From SHVO01 sp964576515 (GTDB taxonomy: Bacteria; Pseudomonadota; Alphaproteobacteria; Rhodospirillales; Rhodospirillaceae), in the NCBI GenBank assembly GCA_964576515.1, contig CAZNUW010000001.1, forward strand, positions 434,001 to 498,000: a DNA stretch of 64,000 nucleotides. The letters are read 5' to 3'. Positions 8,283-15,981 of the stretch are shown piece after piece (position 1 is the first letter of the stretch; every line of letters starts with the position of its first letter). The notes under the pieces are model-generated. The model saw only the letters and a list, made by a program, of their open reading frames with translations. It was not told the origin of the DNA and searched no databases. Position numbers and translations under genes: made by a program.

Positions 8283-8900
8283 TTAACGGCTACCACCCTT
8301 GGTCTTGCGACGACGGATCTCCTCGGCCACGACCATCAAGATGTTCGGCTGCAACTTCACCATGATCGGCAGCAATCGTTTGTGGCTGGCGTTCCACATG
8401 CGGAACAACGCATTGAGCCGGACATAACCGAGCATCTTCTCACCACGGCATTTCACATCGGTCCGCGCGACCCGCGACCACTTCGCGCCGGCGGCGATGG
8501 CGACCACCAACTTCACCGCATACTGATCGTGGGCGTACATTGCATAGACCGTGTCCCACACGGCGTTCGCCAGATCGACCTCGACATTGCGCACGCCGCG
8601 CCGCGGCGCCGCGACGTCGTCGTCCCGGTGGGCCGGTGTCGGCACCGTCGTTTCAATCGAGAACGCACGCATGCTCTTGTGCCCGACCTTCGTGCCCAGG
8701 CGCGTTTCAACGTCGAGGGTCAACTGCACGGCATGGTGCATAAGCTGGCACATCACGAGTTGTTCGAGATCGTAGTGGTGCCGCAGTTTCGGCCCGGTCG
8801 GGATGGCAATAGCCCCTGTCACCGGCGGTGACGGCGCGGTGACAGCCCCGGTGACGGGCGAAGCCTCTGAATTGACTGGCGGTTTTGCGCTTCTATACAT
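8283..8900 (-). CDS. Phage protein of unknown function
   Basis: 205 residues. The N-terminal 40 residues are Pro/Thr/Gly-rich and encoded by part of the GGTGACA repeat cluster; the rest is predicted mostly helical with Trp and His residues (WSRVARTDVKCRGEKM, LFRMWNASHKRLL). A Shine-Dalgarno-like AAAGGTGAT precedes the ATG. It sits between the replication protein and the packaging genes with its own terminator, a place where late-gene regulators are often found in lambdoid phages; no sequence family was recognised, so that role is only a possibility. Confidence 0.6.
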   Translation of the reverse strand: MYRSAKPPVNSEASPVTGAVTAPSPPVTGAIAIPTGPKLRHHYDLEQLVMCQLMHHAVQLTLDVETRLGTKVGHKSMRAFSIETTVPTPAHRDDDVAAPRRGVRNVEVDLANAVWDTVYAMYAHDQYAVKLVVAIAAGAKWSRVARTDVKCRGEKMLGYVRLNALFRMWNASHKRLLPIMVKLQPNILMVVAEEIRRRKTKGGSR

Positions 8901-9090
8901 CTATCACCTTTGTCACCACTGAAAACCTATCTAATTCAGGTGCGCGCCTGCGCGCGCGTATATAGGGGCCGTTTGGCTGGTGACAGCGGTGACACCAGCC
9001 CTTCCTCACGTCTAACCGCATGACGCCGTTGCGTTTTCGCTGTCACTTTTCCTGTCACCACCGAAATCCGAAGCGGTGACAGCGGTGACA
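8817..9090. repeat. Cluster of GGTGACA repeats (possible iterons / origin)
   Basis: Exact GGTGACA or its complement TGTCACC occurs at 8817, 8838, 8911, 8979, 8988, 9053, 9075 and 9084, with further near copies. Two pairs are spaced 9 bp apart (GGTGACAGC GGTGACA). One pair is embedded in an inverted repeat GGCTGGTG...CACCAGCC (8975-9000). Most of 8901-9117 is non-coding and lies directly after the primase-helicase gene. Iteron-type binding sites for a replication initiator are the simplest reading. Confidence 0.6.
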
Positions 9091-9117
9091 GCGCGAGCGC
9101 TGATACGGGTCATCACC

Positions 9118-12100
9118 TCACCGGAGGTGTTCGGCCTCCCGCTCACGTGCCACAACATCGGGGTCGTCGGCGTAATCCAGGTCGCCTTCCTGCGCCTTCA
9201 CTTCCTCGATTGGGATCAAGGTGGCCTTTCCCCGCTTCTGCCCCGAAAAATTGGCGGGATGGTTCTTTTCGGCGCCAGGCATCTGCGCAAGCACGCTCCA
9301 CTTGCCGCCGCGCCAGTCGGTGCCCTTGAAAATGTCCTCCAGCCCCTGATGCCCGTAGGACACCGCAACCCACTCCCTCGCATGCGGGGGATGCACGCCG
9401 GCGGCCTCGTTCTGCGCCTTCTCGACAAAACTTTGTCGACGCACCACCGACAGACCGGAATTTTTCAACGCCGCCACCGCCGCCACGTGAGACGGCGATC
9501 TCCGGTCCATGGCGTGGTCGATCAAGTCGCCGACCGTCGCGCGGCGCGAACTGTCGTTAAGCCAGTCGATCTTGGAGGTGGTGAGATGCGTCCAGCAGCG
9601 CCGCCAGTCTTGTTCCGCTTCGTCGGCGGCCTGGATGAACGCCGATCCACTCAGCGCCTGGGCGAGGTCAATCGCCGCATCCTCGGTCGGCAGGCCCTTG
9701 CGCGAGCCGATCCAGGCGCAGGCCATGAGTGTTCCATAAGTGTCCGTCGACCGGCTGTCGTACCCGAGGCGCATCAGCGCCGCCTCAAATACGGCGAACG
9801 TCTTGGGATAGTCGCCCCATCGCTCCAGAACGCGCCGGCGCAGCCGAGGCCCAAGCGGTGTGATCTCATCCCGGCGCGCGCTGAAATCCGCGCGCTTCTG
9901 TGCGGTGAGTTCCAAGAGCCGCATATTCAGGAGCAACATACGGTTTGCGTCGTCGGAGTTCAGCGTCGGCGGACGCACGGCCGCGAACATGAACGTCGCG
10001 TTGACGGTGCCCGAGATCCCGCCGGGCCCGCGCAACTGACGGCCCTCGCCCGACGTGTAAACGTACAGCGCCAGGTTCAAGACCTCGCGCAACTGTTCTT
10101 GCCCCTGCGGGCTGTGGCGTTCATTGGCCTCGTTGCACACGAGGGCCCGCACCGGTTGCGGATCAAGGAACTCGTTCCGGATGCCCGTCATCGTGGCGTT
10201 TTCCATGCGGATGCTCGCCGAGCCCAGCAGTTCCTCGTGAAGCGTACACAGCGCGCTCTTTCCGGCCTTTGTCGGGCCGCGCAGGAAGATGTGCGGCCGG
10301 TGCCGTAAAAGCGCGACGATCCCGGCGGCGGCGAGCCATCCGAACAGCAGGAAGCCGACCAGCGAGACGTCCAGCGCGCGTGCCTTCTCCTCCCACGACC
10401 AGCACTCATAGAAACGGATGATGCCGAGGGCTTCACTGTCGGTGAGCGCGCCGTCGGCCAGCCCATCTTCCGGCCGCGTGCGGCAATAGACGAAATCCCC
10501 GACCCGCACACCGCCGCGATGTTTCTCGAACCGCGCGGGCCGTTGATCGGTCCAAATCACATAAACCGATTCACCCGTATGCAGCACGATCCTGGGATCG
10601 CGGCGCGGCCATTCCTTCACCGGACCAAAAGGCCACACGCCCGGTCCGCGCACTGCGTTGTCGGGCTCGAAGAAGCCGGCGGCGTCACACGCGCGCATCA
10701 GCATCGTGCGGATCACGGCGGACTTCCACGTCGGCTTGTCGCCGGGCATCACCGCGCCGTCGAAGGTCTTGTTCGGGGCCATGCTCTCGACCCAGGCCAT
10801 ATGTCCGAAGAACATACCCTCGATGATCGCGGGCGTGCGCAAGGCGCTGGCCGAATAACTCTCGGTCTCGCCCTTCGTGTTCAGGAAGTGGAAGACATTG
10901 ACCCGCGAACCCGCCACCACGCGCCGGGAATGACCGAGCGCCACGATCGGTGCGTCCGGCCCCAGCACATCCTCGGGCTTCTGCCCGTCGTGATAGGGAT
11001 CATGGCCCGGCCTCGGAGCGTCATCGCGCGGCGCGCCGCCACCCTCTTCCGGCGTTCGATCATCATCGCCGTCATCAGGCGGCGCCGCGACCGGCCCCAT
11101 GCGCTCTTCAAAGAACGCCGCATAGTTGCGCCGCACGCTGTCGTCTTTGATCTCGGCGGCCCTTGCCCGCACGGCGGCCTGGAATCCGGCGCGGCGCTCC
11201 GGCGTGTTGGCCGGATGGTCCGCGACCAGTTGCCGCCACACCACCTCGGAAAGGGCTTCGGGGGCGGCGAGAATTTCACGCATCGCGTCAGCGCCGCCCT
11301 CGCCCCGGCAGATGTCGTCGGGATCTTGCCCCGAAGGCAATGTCACGAAACCCAGCGACAGCCCGGGCTTCAACATCGGCAGCGCCCGGTTCACCGCGCG
11401 CGCCGCCGCCGCCCGGCCCGCCTTGTCCCCGTCGAAACACAGGGTCGGCGCTTCGCTATAACGCCACATCAATTCAATCTGGTTTTCCGTCAGCGCCGTG
11501 CCGAGAGGCGCCACCGTGTTCGCGATCCCGGCCTGGGCCATGGCGATCACGTCCATATAGCCCTCGACCAAGACGATCGCCTTCTCGGCCAGGGCCTGCT
11601 CGCGCGCCTGCGACAGGCCATAGAGCAGCGAGCCCTTGTGAAACAACGGCGTGTCCGCCGAATTCAGATACTTCGGCGTGCCGTCGCCCATCACCCGACC
11701 GCCGAACGCCACCGGACGCCCGCGCAGATCGAGGATCGGGAAGATCACCCGGTCCCGGAAGAAGTCGAATGAGCCGCGGTCGTCGCCGCCCGGCGCGATC
11801 AGTTTCGCATCCAGGAGCAGCGCCTCGGCGACACCGCGCGCCAGCATCTTCGCCTTCAGCACATTGCCGGTCGGCGCGTATCCCAGGCGAAAGCGCCGGA
11901 TCGTCTCGTCGGTGAGCCCGCGCCGGCGCAGATACTCCAACGCATAGCGCCCTTCCTCGGCCCACAGAGCCTCTTCATAGATCGCGCACGCGCCCTCGAT
12001 CAGGGGCCGGATCAGCGCGACTTTCTCCGCCTTCTGGGATTCCGCCGCCGTACGGCGCGGCAACGCCAGCCCCGCCTCTTCCGCCAGCGCCTCGACCGCT

Positions 12101-12357
12101 TCCGGGAACGTCAGGTTCTCCGTCTTCATCACGAAGGTGAAGATGTCGCCGTGCTCTTGCGTCGAGAAACAATGATAGAAGCGCTTTTCGTCGTTCACCG
12201 TGAACGACGGCGTCTTCTCGTGCGAGAACGGCGACAGACCGACAAACTCATGGCCGCGCTTCTCCAGCCGCACGCGGCGGCCGACGACCGCCGACACGCG
12301 CACGCGGGCGCGGATGTCGTCAAGGAAGGACGGCGGAAACTGGGAACCTGAACTCAA
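9118..12357 (-). CDS. Phage replication protein: DnaG-type primase fused to P-loop helicase
   Basis: About 1079 residues from a TTG start. The N-terminal part is DnaG-like: FLDDIRARVRVSAVVGRRV, then the zinc-ribbon region (about 38-68) with PFSHEKTPSFTVNDEKRFYH, then the catalytic core and TOPRIM with VEGYMD (about 264) and FDGDKAG (about 308). Most zinc ligands of the usual CPFH...C-x2-C pattern are replaced. An acidic linker (about 440-480) leads to a C-terminal ATPase with Walker A GPTKAGKS (about 694) and Walker B-like RALVCNEANE (about 740). The TTG is chosen because GGAGGG stands 6 nt before it and it overlaps the DUF4031 stop (TTGA). Likely primes and unwinds phage DNA. Confidence 0.85.
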   Translation of the reverse strand: MSSGSQFPPSFLDDIRARVRVSAVVGRRVRLEKRGHEFVGLSPFSHEKTPSFTVNDEKRFYHCFSTQEHGDIFTFVMKTENLTFPEAVEALAEEAGLALPRRTAAESQKAEKVALIRPLIEGACAIYEEALWAEEGRYALEYLRRRGLTDETIRRFRLGYAPTGNVLKAKMLARGVAEALLLDAKLIAPGGDDRGSFDFFRDRVIFPILDLRGRPVAFGGRVMGDGTPKYLNSADTPLFHKGSLLYGLSQAREQALAEKAIVLVEGYMDVIAMAQAGIANTVAPLGTALTENQIELMWRYSEAPTLCFDGDKAGRAAAARAVNRALPMLKPGLSLGFVTLPSGQDPDDICRGEGGADAMREILAAPEALSEVVWRQLVADHPANTPERRAGFQAAVRARAAEIKDDSVRRNYAAFFEERMGPVAAPPDDGDDDRTPEEGGGAPRDDAPRPGHDPYHDGQKPEDVLGPDAPIVALGHSRRVVAGSRVNVFHFLNTKGETESYSASALRTPAIIEGMFFGHMAWVESMAPNKTFDGAVMPGDKPTWKSAVIRTMLMRACDAAGFFEPDNAVRGPGVWPFGPVKEWPRRDPRIVLHTGESVYVIWTDQRPARFEKHRGGVRVGDFVYCRTRPEDGLADGALTDSEALGIIRFYECWSWEEKARALDVSLVGFLLFGWLAAAGIVALLRHRPHIFLRGPTKAGKSALCTLHEELLGSASIRMENATMTGIRNEFLDPQPVRALVCNEANERHSPQGQEQLREVLNLALYVYTSGEGRQLRGPGGISGTVNATFMFAAVRPPTLNSDDANRMLLLNMRLLELTAQKRADFSARRDEITPLGPRLRRRVLERWGDYPKTFAVFEAALMRLGYDSRSTDTYGTLMACAWIGSRKGLPTEDAAIDLAQALSGSAFIQAADEAEQDWRRCWTHLTTSKIDWLNDSSRRATVGDLIDHAMDRRSPSHVAAVAALKNSGLSVVRRQSFVEKAQNEAAGVHPPHAREWVAVSYGHQGLEDIFKGTDWRGGKWSVLAQMPGAEKNHPANFSGQKRGKATLIPIEEVKAQEGDLDYADDPDVVAREREAEHLR

Positions 12358-12692
12358 CGCGCACCCTCCACGCTCGCGCGCACGTCGCGGCGCAAGCCGG
12401 CCAATCGATCCTTGAAGTCCGCGATCGCCGTCGCCGGGTCGCCCAGCGTTCCCCAGCAGGCGCGGTTCGCGCGCATCGCCGCCGCCTGGCGCTGGGTGAT
12501 GACGACCGCCCCGTTCAGCACGGCCCGCTTCCGGCGCGCGAGCGAGATATCGTAGTGATCGCCCTGGAACCACTTGCGCTTCAGGCCGATCTTATCGGCC
12601 ATCGCGTGCAGCTCGGCGTCGGTGTCGGCGATCATGTGGCACATGATCATCCGTCCCAGCCGCGTGCGCATGTCGTCGACATAGACGGTCAT
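12354..12692 (-). CDS. DUF4031 domain protein
   Basis: 112 residues opening with MTVYVDDM, the signature start of DUF4031, followed by ADTDAELHAMADKIGLKRKWFQ and HYDISLARRKRAVLNGAV, all positions conserved in that family as I know it. These small proteins are frequent in actinobacteria and phages; biochemical role unknown. The start overlaps the upstream stop by 4 bp, and its stop overlaps the TTG of the primase-helicase, so translation is coupled. Confidence 0.8.
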   Translation of the reverse strand: MTVYVDDMRTRLGRMIMCHMIADTDAELHAMADKIGLKRKWFQGDHYDISLARRKRAVLNGAVVITQRQAAAMRANRACWGTLGDPATAIADFKDRLAGLRRDVRASVEGAR

Positions 12693-13054
12693 GGGGTCAC
12701 CGTCACGCCCGCGCGCCGCAAGGCGTCGATCGGTCCGGTCAATACGTCCTCGACCACGTCCGCGCTATATCCCGCCAGCGTCGCCGCCTGACGGAAGTCC
12801 CTCACCAGCGCCGCGAGCGCGTCCCGCAGCCCGTCATGGCATTGATCGACGTGGAACAGCCACTCGGCGTTTTTGACGCCGCTGACCGGCTGGCCATTGG
12901 CGTCGAAGATCACCACGCACTTCGCGATCTTGTGCCACGGCCGCGGATCGGCCGGGTCCGGCGCCGCGCCATCCACCACCGTCGGCACGAAGTGCAGCAG
13001 CGCGGCCTCGCGCAACGTCCATGGGCGAATGTTCACCGGAGCGGGAGCGTTCAT
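12689..13054 (-). CDS. Phage protein of unknown function
   Basis: 121 residues, no recognised family. The middle holds PRPWHKIAKCVVIFDANGQPV and the second half a helical stretch with DGLRDALAALVRDFRQAA. Overlaps both neighbours by ATGA-type junctions, placing it firmly within the coupled early operon between a winged-helix-like small protein and DUF4031. Confidence 0.6.
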   Translation of the reverse strand: MNAPAPVNIRPWTLREAALLHFVPTVVDGAAPDPADPRPWHKIAKCVVIFDANGQPVSGVKNAEWLFHVDQCHDGLRDALAALVRDFRQAATLAGYSADVVEDVLTGPIDALRRAGVTVTP

Positions 13055-13323
13055 TTGGCCCCCGCGCGCACGCCGTGCGCAACCGGTCCGGCAATCTCGG
13101 CGTACACGGCCTTGCCCGTCGGCGTCGGTTCCAACCGATATCCGCGGCGCGACGGTTCACCGTCGCCCAGGTACGGCGTCACCAGCCGCGCGGCCATGAG
13201 CTGGAAGGGCGGGCCATTCAGGCGCGGCACAAACGCCACGCCCTTCTCGACCACCTCGCGCAGCAGATCCCGCGCGCCGCGCTCCAATCGGAAGGCGATA
13301 TCCCGAGGAGACGGCGACGTCAT
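13051..13323 (-). CDS. Small phage protein of unknown function
   Basis: 90 residues, basic N-terminal helix (FRLERGARDLLREVVEKG) then a beta-rich stretch with YRLEPTPTGKAVYAEI, a pattern reminiscent of a small winged-helix fold, though no family is certain. Its last ten codons contain one copy of the prophage palindrome, which encodes Ala-His-Gly-Val-Arg-Ala. Start overlaps the methyltransferase stop by 4 bp. Confidence 0.6.
   Translation of the reverse strand: MTSPSPRDIAFRLERGARDLLREVVEKGVAFVPRLNGPPFQLMAARLVTPYLGDGEPSRRGYRLEPTPTGKAVYAEIAGPVAHGVRAGAK
13066..13080. repeat. Prophage palindrome, copy 4
   Basis: The 15-bp core GCGCACGCCGTGCGC lies 12 bp before the stop codon of the 90-residue protein gene and 11 bp before the start of the next gene. 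Confidence 0.85.
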
Positions 13324-14012
13324 GCGGCCACCCGATACGTTGACACCTTCGCACCGGTGGCCGCGTAGCGCGCCTGTTCCTGGGCCGTGCGATAGAGCCG
13401 GAAGGTTTTGAACGGGCCGCGATGACCGCGTTCCCAGATGAACCAGGCGTAGGTGGTCACGCCGGAGTTCTTCAGTTTCAACCGCGTCGGCTTCAAGGTG
13501 CAGCGCCAGGCCAGCACCAACACGCGCGCGAGACCCAGGCCCCCGACCGCGCCCTCGATCAGATCGAAGCGCTTCAATCCGGCGATAAACGTGATCGGCA
13601 GCAGGAAGGCCGCATAGCGCGGCTCCAGCCGCAAGGCGTGACGCACGAAGTCGTCGCCGCTCTTGCCGACGCTATAGGGAGGATTGGTCACGATGATGTC
13701 CGCGCGGCGGCGGCGCGTCTTCATGAAGTCCTGCAATTTGATCTTACGCACGTGGGACGGCAGCGTATCGGCATGCCGCATCAGATCGGTCTCCACCGTC
13801 GCGAAGCCGTGCGCGTTCAGCACCTCGGCCAGTTTCCCCTCGCCCGCCGCCGGTTCCCAGATCGTGCCGTCGAACACCAGGTCACGCCCGGCATGCAGCA
13901 TCAGCGCGCGATGCTCGAACCGCACGTAGGCCCGCGTGGCCTCGGGCTTCGTCGAATACAGGTCGGAGCGCGGGCGTTTGCCGTTGCGGTTGGTGCGGGA
14001 GACGTTGGTCAT
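13320..14012 (-). CDS. N6-adenine-type DNA methyltransferase-like protein
   Basis: 230 residues. The SAM-binding motif I appears as EPAAGEG (53-59) and catalytic motif IV as TNPPY (109-113), the combination of class I adenine-N6 methyltransferases. A valine-rich strand follows the motif and the C-terminal third is basic (WRCTLKPTRLKLK). No target-recognition domain is obvious, as in many short phage orphan methyltransferases. Likely protects phage DNA from host restriction or marks it; substrate not shown. ATG overlaps the stop of a tiny upstream membrane peptide gene (ATGA). Confidence 0.8.
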   Translation of the reverse strand: MTNVSRTNRNGKRPRSDLYSTKPEATRAYVRFEHRALMLHAGRDLVFDGTIWEPAAGEGKLAEVLNAHGFATVETDLMRHADTLPSHVRKIKLQDFMKTRRRRADIIVTNPPYSVGKSGDDFVRHALRLEPRYAAFLLPITFIAGLKRFDLIEGAVGGLGLARVLVLAWRCTLKPTRLKLKNSGVTTYAWFIWERGHRGPFKTFRLYRTAQEQARYAATGAKVSTYRVAA

Positions 14013-14086
14013 GTGAGACGCAGCGCCAACAGGACGAGGAGATAGCCGAAGACCAGGACAGCGAGCGTGGTGAGAAATTCACGCAT
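14009..14086 (-). CDS. Tiny membrane peptide (25 residues)
   Basis: Translation from the ATG at 14086 gives MREFLTTLAVLVFGYLLVLL plus ALRLT, essentially one transmembrane helix. Its stop overlaps the methyltransferase ATG (ATGA) and it starts 11 bp after the previous stop, exactly filling the gap in a tightly packed operon. There is no strong Shine-Dalgarno sequence, so translation may depend on coupling. Confidence 0.5.
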   Translation of the reverse strand: MREFLTTLAVLVFGYLLVLLALRLT

Positions 14087-14097
14087 AAACGGTGACA

Positions 14098-14673
14098 TCA
14101 CTCCCCACCTCCCATCAAATCCGCATACGCCGCGCTCCCGGTCCGCACCGTGTTCGTCCTTCGCGGCTTCGCCTGAAACTGGCTACGCGCGCCGGTCGCG
14201 GGCGCCTCACGGCACACGGCGGCGGCCGCGATCCGGAAATACGCGTCCCACTCCGCCGCCAGCTCCGGTTCGCCGAGCCGGTCGAACGGGCAATCGCCCG
14301 CCTCCGCGCCTTCCTGTTTCCCGGCCGCCGCCGCGTACAGCGCCGCGAGGAACGGCCGCCCGCGTTTTCCGGCGGCCAGTTCCGCGCGCGCCTGCGCGAT
14401 CCATTCGTCGAACGTCCTGCCGGCCACCTTGCGCGGGGCTTTCGCGGGACGGGGCATTGCAACGCCTGGAGCCGAAGCGACGCGCGCCGTCACGTTCACG
14501 GCGTTCGGGGATGTGGCTCCAGGCGTTCCGGCGGGGATTTCGGCTGCCGGTCGAAGGTGCTCTCCCGCGCCGTGTTCGGGCGCGTTTGCTGGGGGGGATG
14601 CCCCGGCGCGGGAGAGCGACGCCGCGCGGGGAGGACGCGCGACGGTCGAAGTGGTGTCCAATGGACGGATCAT
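14098..14673 (-). CDS. Phage protein of unknown function
   Basis: 191 residues from the ATG at 14673, chosen because it lies 2 bp past the stop of the upstream small membrane protein. The first 70 residues are low-complexity (Pro, Ala, Arg); the second half is a helical domain with RTFDEWIAQARAELAAGKRG and EWDAYFRIAAAAVCREA. The pattern suggests an intrinsically disordered linker plus a small helical domain. No family recognised. Confidence 0.6.
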   Translation of the reverse strand: MIRPLDTTSTVARPPRAASLSRAGASPPANAPEHGAGEHLRPAAEIPAGTPGATSPNAVNVTARVASAPGVAMPRPAKAPRKVAGRTFDEWIAQARAELAAGKRGRPFLAALYAAAAGKQEGAEAGDCPFDRLGEPELAAEWDAYFRIAAAAVCREAPATGARSQFQAKPRRTNTVRTGSAAYADLMGGGE

Positions 14674-14675
14674 GT

Positions 14676-14798
14676 TCACGACCACGCTCCAGACCATGCG
14701 AGAACGACGGTGATCAGAACGGCGACGGCCAGCAGCAGCGCGCTTGTCGCAAACGCCGCCTTCAACCGCTTCCGCCGGATGTAACGTGGAACCCCCAT
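14676..14798 (-). CDS. Small single-span membrane protein (40 residues)
   Basis: Starts MGVPRYIRRKRLKAAF and continues into a hydrophobic helix (SALLLAVAVLITVVLAW), so it is a type with a basic cytoplasmic head and one membrane span. A good Shine-Dalgarno sequence GGAGAGGGG lies just before the ATG. It fills the space between the CII-like gene and the next gene. Tiny membrane proteins in phage early operons often modulate host membrane or replication proteins; no homologue recognised. Confidence 0.6.
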   Translation of the reverse strand: MGVPRYIRRKRLKAAFATSALLLAVAVLITVVLAWSGAWS

Positions 14799-14821
14799 GC
14801 GCCCCTCTCCCCACCCGCGCG

Positions 14822-15289
14822 TCAGGACCGCGGCGCGGGCAGGCCCGTTTGCCGTTCGAGTTCGGCGCGCAAGGCCATCAACTCCGACAGCGCCTGGTCC
14901 ACCTCCGGCAGCAGGCGCGCGGCCTCCGCCGCGGTGACCTGGCCGTCGTCGGCCAGCGATCCGCCGAAGCCGGACAGGGCCTCGCCCACTTCCTTCACCA
15001 TGCTCGCCAGCCGCGCGCCCCACGGCGTCGCGGTGGCGTTCACCGGCGGCAGCGGCACCAGGATGTGCCCGCCCAGCGCCGCCATCGCCTGCGTGATATG
15101 CGGGCGCACGCCCGTCTGGGCCTCCAGCAGCAGCGCGTTCGTGATCGAGATGAAGTCCGGCTCGTTGACGTTCTGGCACCGCCCCAGTTGCGAGACGCTC
15201 AGCCCCGTCAGTACCGCGCAGGCCTCAAGGCCGCCGATCTCGTGGATCACCAGGCGCGTCGCGCCCTTCAAACGGGGATTGCGGGTCAT
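14822..15289 (-). CDS. CII-like phage regulatory protein
   Basis: 155 residues from the ATG at 15289. The N-terminal half reads as a helix-turn-helix region (GATRLVIHEIGG, LTGLSVSQLGRCQNVNEPDF), matching the pattern of phage regulatory CII-family proteins in which a short HTH with SVSQLGRC-like wording precedes a helical oligomerisation part. The C-terminal third is a helical bundle with VTAAEAARLLPEVDQAL. Its place, third in the leftward operon after the Cro-like gene, suits a delayed-early regulator. ATG overlaps the upstream stop. Confidence 0.6.
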   Translation of the reverse strand: MTRNPRLKGATRLVIHEIGGLEACAVLTGLSVSQLGRCQNVNEPDFISITNALLLEAQTGVRPHITQAMAALGGHILVPLPPVNATATPWGARLASMVKEVGEALSGFGGSLADDGQVTAAEAARLLPEVDQALSELMALRAELERQTGLPAPRS

Positions 15290-15492
15290 CGCGCGCCTCT
15301 GGATGTTCCACGGGAAACGTCTCGGCACAGGCGTGCCGCTTCAACACGTTGGCGCTCAATCGCGCGCCGCGAGGCCATCACCGTCACCGCGCGCGCCGAG
15401 CGGCGCAGTTCCTTCGCGATGAACGCGATCGGGAAGCGGCGATGATGCAAGTCGAGGAACGCGAGATCGGCGTCGGACCAGCGCGGCGTCAT
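15286..15492 (-). CDS. Small basic phage protein, probable DNA-binding
   Basis: 68 residues, very basic. The first 45 residues (WSDADLAFLDLHHRRFPIAF, then IAKELRRSARAVTVMASR) look like a Myb/SANT or GcrA-like three-helix motif: an acidic WSDAD start, a middle helix and a recognition helix after IAKELRRSARAV. It is coupled by ATGA overlaps to the Cro-like gene upstream and the CII-like gene downstream. Regulatory role likely but not proven. Confidence 0.6.
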   Translation of the reverse strand: MTPRWSDADLAFLDLHHRRFPIAFIAKELRRSARAVTVMASRRAIERQRVEAARLCRDVSRGTSRGAR

Positions 15493-15881
15493 GGCGTCGC
15501 CTGCCCTTCGGCCGGGGCCGCGGCGTCCTGGGGGAACGGTTCCCGCTGACCGGGGTCGGCGGCGGGCGTTACAGTGGCGCCATGAACCGCAACGCCGCCC
15601 TCGACCTCGCCCTGTTCCTGCGCGCCCTCGCCGCCGGCGAGCGCAACGCCGCCGTCGCCGATCGCCTGCGGGCCGTCGGCCGGGCTGTGATCCGCAATCG
15701 CGTAGAGCACCGCGCGGGTCACGGCCCCGCCGGTCTCGGCCTCGATCAAGCGAGCGATCTTCCGGCTGGCGCGGGTCTTGCCTGCGGCGATCCGGTACAA
15801 GGTCGTGTGGCTACAGCCGACCCGAGCCGCTAGCTTTGGGGCCTTCTCCACATCCTCGAAATAACGTTCCAGGGCATTCAT
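15489..15881 (-). CDS. Cro-like HTH protein, first gene of the leftward operon
   Basis: 130 residues from the ATG at 15881. A helix-turn-helix is clear at about 13-40 (APKLAARVGCSHTTLYRIAA, then GKTRASRKIARLIE), the arrangement of YdaS/Cro-type anti-repressors. The tail is low complexity (Gly, Ala, Pro, Asp). A start at 15911 would put the operator inside the coding sequence (reading Met-Cys-Ile-Lys-Cys), so 15881 is preferred. It is divergent from the S24 repressor, with operator O1 directly at its start: the usual Cro/CI switch. Confidence 0.75.
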   Translation of the reverse strand: MNALERYFEDVEKAPKLAARVGCSHTTLYRIAAGKTRASRKIARLIEAETGGAVTRAVLYAIADHSPADGPQAIGDGGVALAGGEGAQEQGEVEGGVAVHGATVTPAADPGQREPFPQDAAAPAEGQATP

Positions 15882-15893
15882 GGTGCCCGGGAT

Positions 15894-15910
15894 TGTGCAT
15901 TTGATGCACA
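15894..15910. promoter_or_regulatory. Repressor operator O1 (TGTGCAT-TTG-ATGCACA)
   Basis: Perfect 7-bp arms with a 3-bp spacer just upstream of the Cro-like start codon. A TTGACG -35-like hexamer for the leftward promoter lies next to it (minus strand, 15916-15921), so binding would block leftward transcription. Confidence 0.75.
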
Positions 15911-15962
15911 TTCATCGTCAAGAGCATTGTGCGTATGGCGCTATTGGCACCTTCCATGCCCG

Positions 15963-15979
15963 AGCGCATCTTGTGCACA
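15963..15979. promoter_or_regulatory. Degenerate repressor operator O3 (AGCGCAT-CTT-GTGCACA)
   Basis: Same 7-3-7 layout with five of seven (left) and six of seven (right) matches to the TGTGCAT-N3-ATGCACA consensus. It ends 2 bp before the repressor start codon, so it may serve autoregulation. Confidence 0.5.
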
Positions 15980-15981
15980 CC

